Source of the DNA: Alphaproteobacteria bacterium
Lineage (GTDB): Bacteria; Pseudomonadota; Alphaproteobacteria; CAAHEQ01; UBA3637
Length of the DNA: 41,835 nt
Assembly: GCA_028696805.1 (NCBI GenBank)
Contig: JAQVGI010000007.1
Location: 1 to 41,835 of the forward strand
Reading direction: 5' to 3'
Shown here: positions 15,374 to 23,989 of the stretch, in pieces
Layout: every line of letters starts with the position of its first letter
How positions within the stretch are numbered: position 1 is the stretch's first letter
Notes under the pieces: generated by a model
Databases searched by the model: none
What the model saw: the letters and a program-made list of their open reading frames with translations, nothing else
Told to the model about the DNA's origin: nothing
Translations under genes and position numbers: made by a program

Positions 15374-15400
15374 CGTCAGTCCCTCCCTTTTTCAAACATA

Positions 15401-16360
15401 TCACATATTTTCGGGCATTTCAACACGCATTTTCGGAAAGATGAAACCGATCCGCGTCCCCTTGCCGACGCGGCTGGAAATGTCCAGCCGCCCGCCGTGC
15501 AGCCGCAGCACCTTCTCGACCAGCGCGAGCCCCAGCCCCGACCCCTTGCGCGTCCGCGTCATGACATTCTCCACCTGATAGAACGGCTGCGCCAGCAGCG
15601 CCATCTTGTCCGGCGGGATGCCGATGCCGTTGTCCGCGACGGACACGACGAATCCCTCCGGCCCGTCCGCGAGGCCGATTTTGATTTTCCCCTGGACCTT
15701 CGTGAACTTCACGGCGTTGGACAGCACGTTCAGCAGCGCCTGGCGCACCAGCTGCTCGTCCGCCAGCAGGCGCGGCAGCTTCGGATGCTTCGCGACCGCG
15801 ATCGTCCGCTTGTCGGCGTCCGGGTAGCCGGCGACGATTTTCAGCGCGTCCGCCACGACCCTGTCCATATCCAGCCACACGGCGCTGACCGTCTGGCGCC
15901 CGGATTCGATCTTGATGAGGTCCAGCAGGTTGTTGATCAGGTTCAGCAGGTAATTGCCGCTCCGGTAGATGCGGCCGACATAATCCTTATACGCGGGGTT
16001 TTGAATCGGGCCGAACGTTTCCTGATCCATCGCGCTGGAAAATCCCAGGATGGCGTTCAGCGGCGTGCGCAGCTCGTGGCTGATGTTGGCCAGGAAGTCC
16101 GTCTTGGCCTGATTGGCGTCCTGCGCCGCTTTCAGCGCTTTGTTCAAGGCCTGCGTGCGCTGCGCCACCAGGCGCTCCAATTCGCGCTCGCGGACGCGGA
16201 ACAGCGCGAAATACGACCCCGCCAGCAAAACGACCGCCCCGGCCAGCAGCGCCATTTCCGCAGGCGCCAGCCTGCCCGCGGCGGACAGGCGCCACACCGC
16301 GCCGACTGCGGCGGCCAAGGAAACGAAAACCAGAAGCTTTGTCAATCCGTCCTGACGCAT
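15401..16360 (-). CDS. Membrane sensor histidine kinase, orphan
   Basis: A 319-residue kinase. Two membrane segments lie at about 8-24 and 36-54 with almost no periplasmic domain. A coiled-coil linker follows, then HisKA with ANISHELRTPLNAILGF (His95 phosphorylated). The HATPase domain has an N box (NVLSNAVKFT), G1 DNGIGIPP and G2 GSGLGLALV. No receiver domain or response regulator is adjacent; the next gene in the operon is the EAL phosphodiesterase, a candidate partner by location only. The -10 box lies 6 bases before the ATG (leaderless). Confidence 0.92.
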   Translation of the reverse strand: MRQDGLTKLLVFVSLAAAVGAVWRLSAAGRLAPAEMALLAGAVVLLAGSYFALFRVRERELERLVAQRTQALNKALKAAQDANQAKTDFLANISHELRTPLNAILGFSSAMDQETFGPIQNPAYKDYVGRIYRSGNYLLNLINNLLDLIKIESGRQTVSAVWLDMDRVVADALKIVAGYPDADKRTIAVAKHPKLPRLLADEQLVRQALLNVLSNAVKFTKVQGKIKIGLADGPEGFVVSVADNGIGIPPDKMALLAQPFYQVENVMTRTRKGSGLGLALVEKVLRLHGGRLDISSRVGKGTRIGFIFPKMRVEMPENM

Positions 16361-16366
16361 GCTTTC

Positions 16367-16396
16367 ATTATAGAGCCATCGTTATCCAAAAAACAA
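16367..16396 (-). promoter_or_regulatory. Promoter abutting the histidine kinase start (leaderless)
   Basis: Minus strand TTGTTT (16391-16396), 18 bases, TATAAT (16367-16372), then 6 bases to ATG 16360. The -10 is consensus; the -35 is weak. Confidence 0.6.
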
Positions 16397-16472
16397 CATT
16401 TTTATCAAAAATAAATACACTTTTTCATTTTTTTGTCTTATACTGGGCGCCATCTGGGTGAAAGGAAGACGC

Positions 16473-18011
16473 ATGACACGACAAAAGCCGACGATTTTAT
16501 GCATTCTGGACGGATGGGGCTACCGCGCCGCCAAGAAAAACAACGCGATCGAACTGGGCAAGACGCCCGTCTGGCACAAGCTGGCGCGCGACTGCCCGAC
16601 CTGCCTGATACAGACGTCCGGCCGGGATGTCGGGCTGCCGGACGGCCAGATGGGCAACTCGGAGGTCGGCCACATGAACCTCGGCGCCGGCCGCGTCGTG
16701 ACGCAGGACCTGCCGCGCATCGACGCCGCGATCGCCTCCGGCGATCTGGACAAGAACCCGGCGCTGCTGAACCTCATCCGGACATTGAAGGCCGGCAAGC
16801 GCGCCTGCCACATCCTCGGGCTGCTGGGGCCGGGCGGCGTGCACGCGCACCAGAGCCACATCGTCGCGCTGGCGCGCATCGTGTCGGCCGCCGGCATTCC
16901 GGTCGTCATCCACGGATTCCTGGACGGGCGCGACACGCCGCCCGATTCCGCGCATGGGTTCGTCGCCGATCTGGAAAAAGACATCGCATCCTTTCCCGAC
17001 ACCCGCATCGGCACGCTCGGCGGGCGGTATTACGGCATGGACCGCGACAACCGGTGGGAGCGCGTGACCAAAGCCTACGACGCGATCGTGTCCGCGGACG
17101 CGCCGACGTTCGAAACGCCGGACAAGGCCATCAAGGCCTCCTACGCCGGCAAGGTGTTCGACGAATTCGTCGTGCCGTGCTGCATCGGCGATTACCGCGG
17201 CATGGCGGACGGGGACGCGTTCATCATGGCCAACTACCGCTCGGACCGCGCAAGAGAGATCACGAAGATGCTGGCGCAGCCGGACTTCCATGTGGCGGAC
17301 AGGGCGCGCGTCGTCCGCTTTTCGGACGCCGTCGCGATGACCGAGTATTCCAAAGACCACGCGGCGTTCATGCACGTCCTGTTCCCGCCGCAGAACCTGG
17401 ACAACATTTTCGGCCAGGTCGTCGCGGACGCGGGCCTGACGCAGCTGCGCATCGCCGAAACCGAAAAATACGCGCACGTCACATTCTTCTTCAACGGCGG
17501 GCAGGAAACGCTGTTCCCCGGCGAAGACCGCATCCTGATCCCGTCGCCGAAGGTCGCCACCTACGATCTGCAGCCCGAAATGTCCGCATACGAGGTCACC
17601 GATAAGCTGGTCGACGCGATCATGGGCAAGCGGTTCGACGTGATCATCGTCAACTACGCGAACGGCGACATGGTCGGCCACACCGGCATCCTGGACGCCG
17701 CCATCGCCGCGGTCGAGGCGGTGGACGCCTGCCTGGGGCGGGTCGCGGCGGCCGTCCGCGAGGTCGGCGGCGTGATGCTCGTGACGGCGGACCACGGCAA
17801 CGCCGAACTGATGAGGGATCCCGGCACGGATTCGCCCTACACGGCGCACACGACGGGGCCGGTCAAGGCCATCCTGGTCAACGCGCCGAAAGGCGTCGCA
17901 TTGGTGGACGGGCGCCTGGCCGACATCGCGCCGACGCTGCTGGACCTGATGGGCATGGAAAAGCCCCCGGAAATGACGGGGCGCTCGCTGATCCAGAAGA
18001 CCAAAAAATGA
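16473..18011 (+). CDS. gpmI: 2,3-bisphosphoglycerate-independent phosphoglycerate mutase
   Basis: A 512-residue glycolytic enzyme that interconverts 3- and 2-phosphoglycerate and uses two Mn ions. LDGWGYR holds the first metal Asp, and the phosphoserine is Ser63 in MGNSEVGHMNLGAGR. HGFLDGRDTPP is the substrate loop. The second metal set is in YANGDMVGHTG and TADHGNAE. The ATG at 16473 follows AAGGAAG. It is first in the gpmI-envC-ctpA-rppH operon; envC overlaps its stop codon. A TATACT at 16439-16444 may be its -10. Confidence 0.97.
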   Translation: MTRQKPTILCILDGWGYRAAKKNNAIELGKTPVWHKLARDCPTCLIQTSGRDVGLPDGQMGNSEVGHMNLGAGRVVTQDLPRIDAAIASGDLDKNPALLNLIRTLKAGKRACHILGLLGPGGVHAHQSHIVALARIVSAAGIPVVIHGFLDGRDTPPDSAHGFVADLEKDIASFPDTRIGTLGGRYYGMDRDNRWERVTKAYDAIVSADAPTFETPDKAIKASYAGKVFDEFVVPCCIGDYRGMADGDAFIMANYRSDRAREITKMLAQPDFHVADRARVVRFSDAVAMTEYSKDHAAFMHVLFPPQNLDNIFGQVVADAGLTQLRIAETEKYAHVTFFFNGGQETLFPGEDRILIPSPKVATYDLQPEMSAYEVTDKLVDAIMGKRFDVIIVNYANGDMVGHTGILDAAIAAVEAVDACLGRVAAAVREVGGVMLVTADHGNAELMRDPGTDSPYTAHTTGPVKAILVNAPKGVALVDGRLADIAPTLLDLMGMEKPPEMTGRSLIQKTKK

Positions 18012-19174
18012 TGAAAGCGCTGCTCCTCGCCTGCCTGTTGCTGACGACGGCGGCATCGGCCCAGCCGACGCCGGCGGATTTGAAGCGCGTCGAGCAGCAG
18101 CTGGAATCCGCGCGCCAGCTGGAGCAGGAGCACGCGCGCAAGGCCAACGAGGTGTCCGCCGACATGCAGTCCGTCCGGCGCCAGATGGTGCGCGCCGCCA
18201 AGAACATCCAGGAAAAGGAACAGCAGCTGTCCGATCTGGACAAGCAGCAGGCGGCGCTGGTCGCGCGGCAGAAGGAGCTCGAAAAAAAACTGGCCCTGAC
18301 CCAAAAGCAGCTGGTCAGGCTGGCGACGGGGATGCAGACGCTGGCCGTCCGTCCGTCCGCCTTCCTGTGGATACACCCGCAGGCGCCCGTCGACAACCTG
18401 CGCAGCCGGATCCTGATGCAATACAGCCTGCCCGTCATCGGCAAGACGAGCGAGCAGACGCGGCGGGATCTGGCGGAGCTGACGATCGTCCGGAACGAGC
18501 TGGCGAATAAAATCGCCCAGGCGCGCACGACGGCGGCCCAGCTGGAGGAGCGCTCGATCCAGATGGAAAAGCTGCTGCAGCAAAAGGCCGTGCTGCAAAG
18601 CCAGTATCAGGCGTCCTACGACCAGGCCAAGAAGCGCGCGGCCCAGCTGGCCAACCAGGCCAAGGATTTGAAAGACCTGCTGGAACAATTGGAGACCGAG
18701 CGCCAGAAAAAGGAGGCGGAGCGCCGCCGGCATGCCGCCGCAACGCAGCAGCCGGCTCCCCCTCCGGCGCCAGCGGTTTCCGCGACCGCGTTCGCCGAAT
18801 CGTTCGGCGCGCTGCCGCTGCCGGTGCGCGGCCAGGTGGCGCAGAACTTCGGGGACATCACACCGTCCGGCGCGCATGTCAAGGGCATGATGCTGACGAC
18901 GCGCCCGCGCGCCCAGGTCATCGCGCCGTTCGACGGCGTCGTCCTGTTCTCGGGCCCGTTCCAGTCATACGGGCAGCTGCTGATACTGGATTGCGGCGGC
19001 GGGTATGTCGTGCTGCTGGCCGGCATGGAGACCATCAGCGCATCCGTCGGCCAGGAGCTGCTGACCGGCGAGCCGATCGGGACGACGCGCGCGGCTGCCG
19101 CGCATCTGTATATCGAAATCCGCAAGGACGGGCAGGCGATCGACCCGAAAGGCTGGTTTGTTTTGCAAGGATAA
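18008..19174 (+). CDS. EnvC-like murein hydrolase activator
   Basis: A 388-residue periplasmic protein. The signal peptide (MMKALLLACLLLTTAASAQP) is followed by long coiled coils (about 22-245, rich in Gln/Glu/Lys/Arg). A Pro-rich linker leads to a C-terminal LytM/M23 domain from about 265. The zinc ligands are degenerate: HVKGMMLTT replaces the H-x3-D motif, and AHLYIEIRKDG ends the domain. It therefore probably activates amidases in cell division, as EnvC does, rather than cutting murein. Start could be either of two adjacent ATGs (18008, 18011). ctpA follows after 9 bases. Confidence 0.88.
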   Translation: MMKALLLACLLLTTAASAQPTPADLKRVEQQLESARQLEQEHARKANEVSADMQSVRRQMVRAAKNIQEKEQQLSDLDKQQAALVARQKELEKKLALTQKQLVRLATGMQTLAVRPSAFLWIHPQAPVDNLRSRILMQYSLPVIGKTSEQTRRDLAELTIVRNELANKIAQARTTAAQLEERSIQMEKLLQQKAVLQSQYQASYDQAKKRAAQLANQAKDLKDLLEQLETERQKKEAERRRHAAATQQPAPPPAPAVSATAFAESFGALPLPVRGQVAQNFGDITPSGAHVKGMMLTTRPRAQVIAPFDGVVLFSGPFQSYGQLLILDCGGGYVVLLAGMETISASVGQELLTGEPIGTTRAAAAHLYIEIRKDGQAIDPKGWFVLQG

Positions 19175-19183
19175 GGAGGAAGC

Positions 19184-20491
19184 ATGCGTTTTCTATTGTT
19201 GACGGCGGTGATGGCGGGAGGCCTGTGGCACGGCGTTGCGGCGGCCGCGCCGGCCCAAAAGCCGGAGGCCAAGGACGACCCGTATGTGCTGATGGAGCTG
19301 TTCGGGGCGACGTTCGGCGTGATCAAGGACAACTATGTCGAAGACACCGACAACCGCAAGCTGGTCGAGGCGGCGATCGACGGCATGCTCGCGTCGCTGG
19401 ATCCGCATTCCGGCTTCATGGATCGGGAATCCTTCAACGACATGGAGACGGAAACCAAGGGCGAGTTCGGCGGGCTGGGAATTGAAATCAGCTCGGACAA
19501 GGGCCTCGTCCGCGTCGTGTCGCCGATCGACGACACGCCGGCGCATCAGGCGGGCATCCAGGCCGGCGACTTCATCACGCACATCGACGGCACGGCCGTC
19601 ATCGGCATGTCGCTGGCGGACGCGGTCAAGCGGATGCGCGGCCAGCCCGGCACCAAGGTCAGGCTGACCCTGTCGCGGGCGGACAAAAAGCCGTTCGACA
19701 TCGCTTTGAAGCGCGCCGTCATCAAGGTCAAGCCCGTCAAATACGAGGCCAAGGGCGACATCGGCTACCTGCGCGTCGTATCGTTCAGCGAAAAGACGAC
19801 GGACATGCTGCGCAAGGCGATCGCCGACCTGCGCAAGAAAATCGGCAAAGATAAAATCAAGGGATTCATCCTGGATGTGCGCAACAACCCGGGCGGCCTG
19901 CTGGATCAGGCGGTCGGCGTCGCGGACGCGTTCCTGACCGAGGGGGAAATCGTGTCCACCCGCGCCCGCGCGCCGGAGGAAACGACGCGCTACTCCGCCC
20001 AGAAAGGCGATGACGCCGACGGGCTGCCGCTGGTCGTGCTGGTCAACGAAGGGTCGGCCTCCGCGTCCGAAATCGTCGCCGGCGCGCTGCAAGACCAGCA
20101 CCGCGCGCTGATCGTCGGGCTCAAGAGCTTCGGCAAAGGCTCCGTCCAGACCATCAAGAACATCCCCGGATTCGGCGCCATCAAAATCACGACGGCGCGG
20201 TATTACACGCCCTCGGGCAACTCCATCCAGGCCAAAGGCATCACGCCCGACGTCGTCGTGCCGCGCGCGCAGCTGGAAGAACTGCCCGTCGTCACCGCTT
20301 TCGGCGAAAACGTCCTGCCCGGCGCCATATCCGCGGAGGTCGGCAAGAAGGCGTCGGATACGGACAAGCCGGCGGACGGAAAGGCCGGCGCCGATGCCGG
20401 CGCGGACGGCAAGGCGGATTACCAGCTGGACCGCGCGATGGACTTGCTGCGCGGATTGGCGTGGAGCCGCGCGCGGGAGCAGGGCAAATGA
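19184..20491 (+). CDS. ctpA: Carboxy-terminal processing protease (S41 family)
   Basis: A 435-residue exported protease. The signal peptide is at 1-22. An N-terminal helical region (LFGATFGVIKDNYVED) is followed by a PDZ domain at about 90-175 (GLGIEISSDKGLVRVVSPI and QAGIQAGDFITHIDG). The S41 catalytic core has NEGSASASEIVAGALQD with Ser293 and FGKGSVQT with Lys318, exactly 25 residues apart as in Prc/CtpA. The C-terminus is Ala/Asp/Lys-rich. It processes periplasmic proteins, plausibly murein hydrolase regulators given envC upstream. GGAGG precedes the ATG. Confidence 0.95.
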   Translation: MRFLLLTAVMAGGLWHGVAAAAPAQKPEAKDDPYVLMELFGATFGVIKDNYVEDTDNRKLVEAAIDGMLASLDPHSGFMDRESFNDMETETKGEFGGLGIEISSDKGLVRVVSPIDDTPAHQAGIQAGDFITHIDGTAVIGMSLADAVKRMRGQPGTKVRLTLSRADKKPFDIALKRAVIKVKPVKYEAKGDIGYLRVVSFSEKTTDMLRKAIADLRKKIGKDKIKGFILDVRNNPGGLLDQAVGVADAFLTEGEIVSTRARAPEETTRYSAQKGDDADGLPLVVLVNEGSASASEIVAGALQDQHRALIVGLKSFGKGSVQTIKNIPGFGAIKITTARYYTPSGNSIQAKGITPDVVVPRAQLEELPVVTAFGENVLPGAISAEVGKKASDTDKPADGKAGADAGADGKADYQLDRAMDLLRGLAWSRAREQGK

Positions 20492-20967
20492 CGGCCAAAA
20501 AATACCGCCCGAACGTCGGCCTGATGATTTCCAACCGGGCCGGACAGGTCCTGATGTGCGAGCGTGTCGACACGCCCGGCGCTTTCCAGATGCCGCAGGG
20601 CGGCATCGACGCCGGCGAAACGCCCGCGCAGGCGGCGTGGCGCGAATTGCACGAGGAAGTCGGCCTGACGCGGAGCGAGGTCCGGCTGATCGCCGAAAGC
20701 GGGAAATGGCGCCGGTATGATTTCGTCGGCGCCGGACAACACCACCTGGGCTGGGCCGGACAGACCCAGAAATGGTTCCTGTTCCTGCTGACCGACGATG
20801 CGGCGCCGATCGACTTCCACAGGCAGGCGGCCGCCGAGTTCCAATCCCACCAGTGGATGACGCCGGCGCAGGCGATCCGGGCCATCTGGGAAATCAGGCG
20901 CCCGATTTACCGCGCGGTCTTCGACGAGTTCAAGCCGTTTTTCGCATCATTACCCGCAATAAAATAA
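20488..20967 (+). CDS. rppH: RNA pyrophosphohydrolase RppH (Nudix)
   Basis: A 159-residue Nudix hydrolase starting MTAKKYRPNVGLMI. The Nudix box GGIDAGETPAQAAWRELHEE continuing VGL is complete (GX5EX7REUXEEXGU). QKWFLFLL and the C-terminal FKPFF match the RppH branch, which removes pyrophosphate from mRNA 5' ends and starts decay. It overlaps the ctpA stop by ATGA. Its last 38 bases overlap the convergent ampG gene. Removing 5' triphosphates may matter particularly here if many mRNAs are leaderless, but that link is only a suggestion. Confidence 0.94.
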   Translation: MTAKKYRPNVGLMISNRAGQVLMCERVDTPGAFQMPQGGIDAGETPAQAAWRELHEEVGLTRSEVRLIAESGKWRRYDFVGAGQHHLGWAGQTQKWFLFLLTDDAAPIDFHRQAAAEFQSHQWMTPAQAIRAIWEIRRPIYRAVFDEFKPFFASLPAIK

Positions 20968-22225
20968 GAGCCGGCGCCATCAGCAAACCGGTGAAGACGA
21001 AAAAGAGCGGATACCCCATCTGCCCGGCCCAGACGCCGCTGTATGACGCAATGACCGAAACCGCGACCGCCATCATGCTCGTCAAAAGGGCGTATTGCGT
21101 GGCCGAATACGCCTTGGAGCACAACCCGGACAGGTAGGCGATAAAGACGGCGCCGCCGATGCCGCCGACGATGTTGTCGAACAGGATGGTCAGCGCGAAC
21201 ACCGGCATGCTGGGCCCGACAGCGGCCAGGCCGGCGAACACCAGCGACGTGCCGATTTCGACGAACCCCAGCCAGAACAGGCATTTCAAAACGGAATACC
21301 GCGCCGCCAGCACGCCGCCGGCCAGAACGCCGAGCAAGGTGATAAACGGCCCGTAAAGCCCGGACACAAGCGCGATCTGGGCTTTCGTGAACCCGATGTC
21401 GTAATAGAACGGCAGCGCCATCCGCCCCAGCACGGCGTTGCTGACCTTATACAGCGCGATGAAAACCAGAATCATCAGCCACAGCTTGCGCGTCATGAAA
21501 TCCGCGAACGGGCTGACGACCATCTGCCGCAGCAGGGGGCCCGGCGCGGCCGGCCGCGGTTCTTCGCGCACGCACAAAATGCCGATCATGCCCAGCACGC
21601 CGGCCAGCCCGACGACGGCATAGGCCAGGTTCCAGGAAACCATCGACGAGGCCCACACGACGCCCGCGCCGGAAACCAGCAGCCCCATGCGGTAGCCCAG
21701 CTGATACGTGCCGGCGCCCTCGCCCAGCTCTTCCTTATTCAAGGTATCTATCCGCAACGCATCGACGACGATGTCCTGGCTGGCCGCGAAAAAGGCTGTC
21801 AGAAAGGCAAAGACGAACGTCTGCACCGGAATGTGCGACAGCACGTCGCGGCCGGCTTCCTGAATCAGCCGCGTCATGACGATCGTGTTCTGGTCGGGGC
21901 TATGGCACGCCAGCCCCCAGATGCTGGCGATCAATCCCGCCTGAAAGACCAGCGCCCAGGATTTCTTCTGCCCCAGATGCCGCGCCAGATACGGAATCCG
22001 GACCCGGTCGACGACGGGCGCCCATAAAAACTTCAGCGAATACGGAATGAAAACCAGGCTGAAAAAACCGATGACGGCCAGCGACACGCCGACATTGCGC
22101 ATCCACAGCGACAGGCTGTATCCCAGCAGGTTATACGGCAGCCCGCAGACGAATCCCAACAGCAGGAAAACGGACACGCGCGGCTTCAGATATCCGGCCA
22201 AGGCTTCCGACCATCGGGCTGTCAT
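20930..22225 (-). CDS. ampG: AmpG-family muropeptide permease (MFS)
   Basis: A 431-residue major-facilitator protein with about 12 membrane segments. AmpG hallmarks are GFVCGLPYNLLGYSLSLWMR near residue 20, KFLWAPVVDRVRIPYLARHL near 65, and AASQDIVVDALRIDTL near 140. AmpG imports anhydro-muropeptides for cell-wall recycling. ATG 22225 follows GGAGGAAG; the frame continues upstream only because it overlaps another gene. It overlaps the end of the ELM1-like gene by ATGA, and is the third gene of a minus-strand operon. Confidence 0.92.
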   Translation of the reverse strand: MTARWSEALAGYLKPRVSVFLLLGFVCGLPYNLLGYSLSLWMRNVGVSLAVIGFFSLVFIPYSLKFLWAPVVDRVRIPYLARHLGQKKSWALVFQAGLIASIWGLACHSPDQNTIVMTRLIQEAGRDVLSHIPVQTFVFAFLTAFFAASQDIVVDALRIDTLNKEELGEGAGTYQLGYRMGLLVSGAGVVWASSMVSWNLAYAVVGLAGVLGMIGILCVREEPRPAAPGPLLRQMVVSPFADFMTRKLWLMILVFIALYKVSNAVLGRMALPFYYDIGFTKAQIALVSGLYGPFITLLGVLAGGVLAARYSVLKCLFWLGFVEIGTSLVFAGLAAVGPSMPVFALTILFDNIVGGIGGAVFIAYLSGLCSKAYSATQYALLTSMMAVAVSVIASYSGVWAGQMGYPLFFVFTGLLMAPALILLRVMMRKTA

Positions 22226-23178
22226 GGCTTCCTCCGCAGCAGGGTTGCGATGCGGGCCGCGATGTCGGCGGCGGGGTTCAGCGCGGCTTTCGGCCGGACG
22301 GCTGGGGCCCCCAGCGGCGCCGCCAGCCCGCGCGCATAGAGATCCGCGTGAAACCGCCGGTGTTTTGTGCCCGTCATCGCCGGCGGCGCGAAGACAAACA
22401 CCGGCACGCCCGCGGCGCAGCACTCCGAGCACATCGACATCGAATCGCCCGTCACGACAATGATATCCGCGCAGGACAGCAGCCCGAAATAGGGATTCTC
22501 TCCGGTATCTCCGAACCGGTGCAGGAAGAATGGCTGCGGCAGATGCTCTTTCAAACACGCGACGACGGCCGGCGGCGTCCGGCGCGATGTCGTTGCCAGA
22601 ACGGACGCGGGATTCAGCGCCTGAACGCCCAGCGCCAGATCGCGCGCCATCGCCGGCGTGAAGGGCCTGTCTTTCGTCGCGCCGCCGACGATCAGCGACA
22701 CGCGCGGATGCGGATAATCCGCGAAAACGGGCATCCATTTCTTGCGCGACGCCTTGATTTTTTCCGCCGTCATGCGGTGCGGCGTCCCCGTCACGACCAT
22801 CACATTCCGGGCCGCGCCGCGATACGCGTCATGCGCCGGCAGCACGATCAGGTCGGCCTCCCGAAACCCGCAGCGCCCCGGGTTCATCAGATGGACGATG
22901 CGCGTCTTGCCGCCCGATTGCGCCTTGATGTGCCGCGCGACCGGATACGACCGCCGGCCGGCGGACAGCACGACATCCGGAAACGGCGCGGCGATGCTTT
23001 TCCGGCTCGGCGCGTCCAAGCCGGCCAGCGTCCGCCCGCGCAGGCAGTTCGGCAACCGCACCAGGGATGTATAGCGAATGTCCTTGCGCACGCAGGGGAG
23101 CCCCAGCGCCTCGGCCACGCCCAGCAGCTGATTCACATTCCCCATCCGGTCGTCCGCCAAAATCCAAACGCTTTTCAT
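22222..23178 (-). CDS. ELM1-like protein (mitochondrial fission ELM1 family, GT-B-like)
   Basis: A 318-residue protein of the Mito_fiss_Elm1/DUF1022 family: WILADDRMGNVNQLLGVAEA at the N-terminus, SAGRRSYPVARHIK, VHLMNPGR, PHRMTAEKI, LIVGGATKDRPF and the nucleotide-sugar-like ADIIVVTGDSMSMCSECCAA. The fold resembles GT-B glycosyltransferases, and bacterial members are often placed near envelope genes. The substrate is unknown. It starts 3 bases after the upstream lipoprotein gene's coding sequence and overlaps ampG. Confidence 0.85.
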   Translation of the reverse strand: MKSVWILADDRMGNVNQLLGVAEALGLPCVRKDIRYTSLVRLPNCLRGRTLAGLDAPSRKSIAAPFPDVVLSAGRRSYPVARHIKAQSGGKTRIVHLMNPGRCGFREADLIVLPAHDAYRGAARNVMVVTGTPHRMTAEKIKASRKKWMPVFADYPHPRVSLIVGGATKDRPFTPAMARDLALGVQALNPASVLATTSRRTPPAVVACLKEHLPQPFFLHRFGDTGENPYFGLLSCADIIVVTGDSMSMCSECCAAGVPVFVFAPPAMTGTKHRRFHADLYARGLAAPLGAPAVRPKAALNPAADIAARIATLLRRKP

Positions 23179-23877
23179 TCACCTCTCCCGATGCAGCGCC
23201 GGAACGATTTTATCCAATCCCGACACATCCGACGCGCGCGGCACGACGACAATCGCTTTTTCATTAACCGCCGCGCGTTTCAACGCGGCCGCAGCCGCCG
23301 CATCGCGTTCCCCGACATAGTGCGCCTGCGGCAGTCGCACCCAATCCGCGCCGGCCGCCCGCTCCGGCAGGCCCGCGACGCTGATCCACCTGACCGCCTG
23401 CTCCGGCCGGCGCGCCGCAATCAGGCCGGCGATGTGCGCCCCGCCGCGATACCCCAGCAGGATCACCCGCTCCGTCCGCGCGCGCTTCATCGCCTGGCGG
23501 ACGGCGGCGTCCATGCTGTCGACAATCGCGGGGGCATATCGTCCCGTCGTCCAGTCGCGCGCCGTGCAGTTGCCCGTCCGGACAAGCTGGCACGGGCGGG
23601 CCAGATACACGACGTTCGGAGACGGATCCGCGCCGGCGACCCCGCGCCAGAACGCATCGTCCGGCAGCGGCGCGGCGTCGGATTCCCGCTGCCCGTCGGA
23701 AACGGGCGCATCCGCGTCGATGTAGATCTTGACCGGCTGCCCGGGCGCCGTTATCCTGGACCACGACGCGACGACATGCGACCCGGCCGGCTCCGTCTGG
23801 AACCGGAAATCCGACAGCGGATGGCGATACGCGCACCCGCTCAACAAAAAGCATATCAGAAGAAAAATCCTGCCCAT
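23179..23877 (-). CDS. Alpha/beta-hydrolase-like lipoprotein lacking the nucleophile Ser
   Basis: A 232-residue lipoprotein, signal MGRIFLLICFLLSGC with lipobox LLSGC (Cys15). The remainder looks like an alpha/beta hydrolase: YIDADAPVSDG, NVVYLARPCQ, a helix AAVRQAMKRAR and the elbow ILLGYRGGAHIAGLI. The nucleophile position (GxSxG) is Arg144 instead of Ser, one base change from AGC to CGC, so it may be inactive or a binding protein. Start at 23877, not 23913, because a promoter occupies 23885-23913. First gene of the operon with the ELM1-like gene and ampG. Confidence 0.72.
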   Translation of the reverse strand: MGRIFLLICFLLSGCAYRHPLSDFRFQTEPAGSHVVASWSRITAPGQPVKIYIDADAPVSDGQRESDAAPLPDDAFWRGVAGADPSPNVVYLARPCQLVRTGNCTARDWTTGRYAPAIVDSMDAAVRQAMKRARTERVILLGYRGGAHIAGLIAARRPEQAVRWISVAGLPERAAGADWVRLPQAHYVGERDAAAAAALKRAAVNEKAIVVVPRASDVSGLDKIVPALHRER

Positions 23878-23884
23878 GCGGACG

Positions 23885-23913
23885 AGTCTAGCAAATTTCC
23901 CCGCGCGCCGCAA
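23885..23913 (-). promoter_or_regulatory. Promoter abutting the hydrolase-like lipoprotein (leaderless)
   Basis: Minus strand TTGCGG (23908-23913), 17 bases, TAGACT (23885-23890), 7 bases, ATG 23877. No Shine-Dalgarno sequence in the gap. Confidence 0.6.
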
Positions 23914-23953
23914 GCGTTTTCATGCGGGTTTCATCCGGCGGATATTTCTCCGC

Positions 23954-23982
23954 TTGCCTTTCCGGCGAAAGTGTGGTATAAT
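23954..23982 (+). promoter_or_regulatory. Promoter of ssrA (tmRNA)
   Basis: TTGCCT (23954-23959), 17 bases, consensus TATAAT (23977-23982). Start of transcription near 23990. Confidence 0.75.
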
Positions 23983-23989
23983 ATGGCTG

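Noticed and set aside
16497-18056. 519-codon minus-strand ORF
   Set aside because: Antisense shadow of gpmI.
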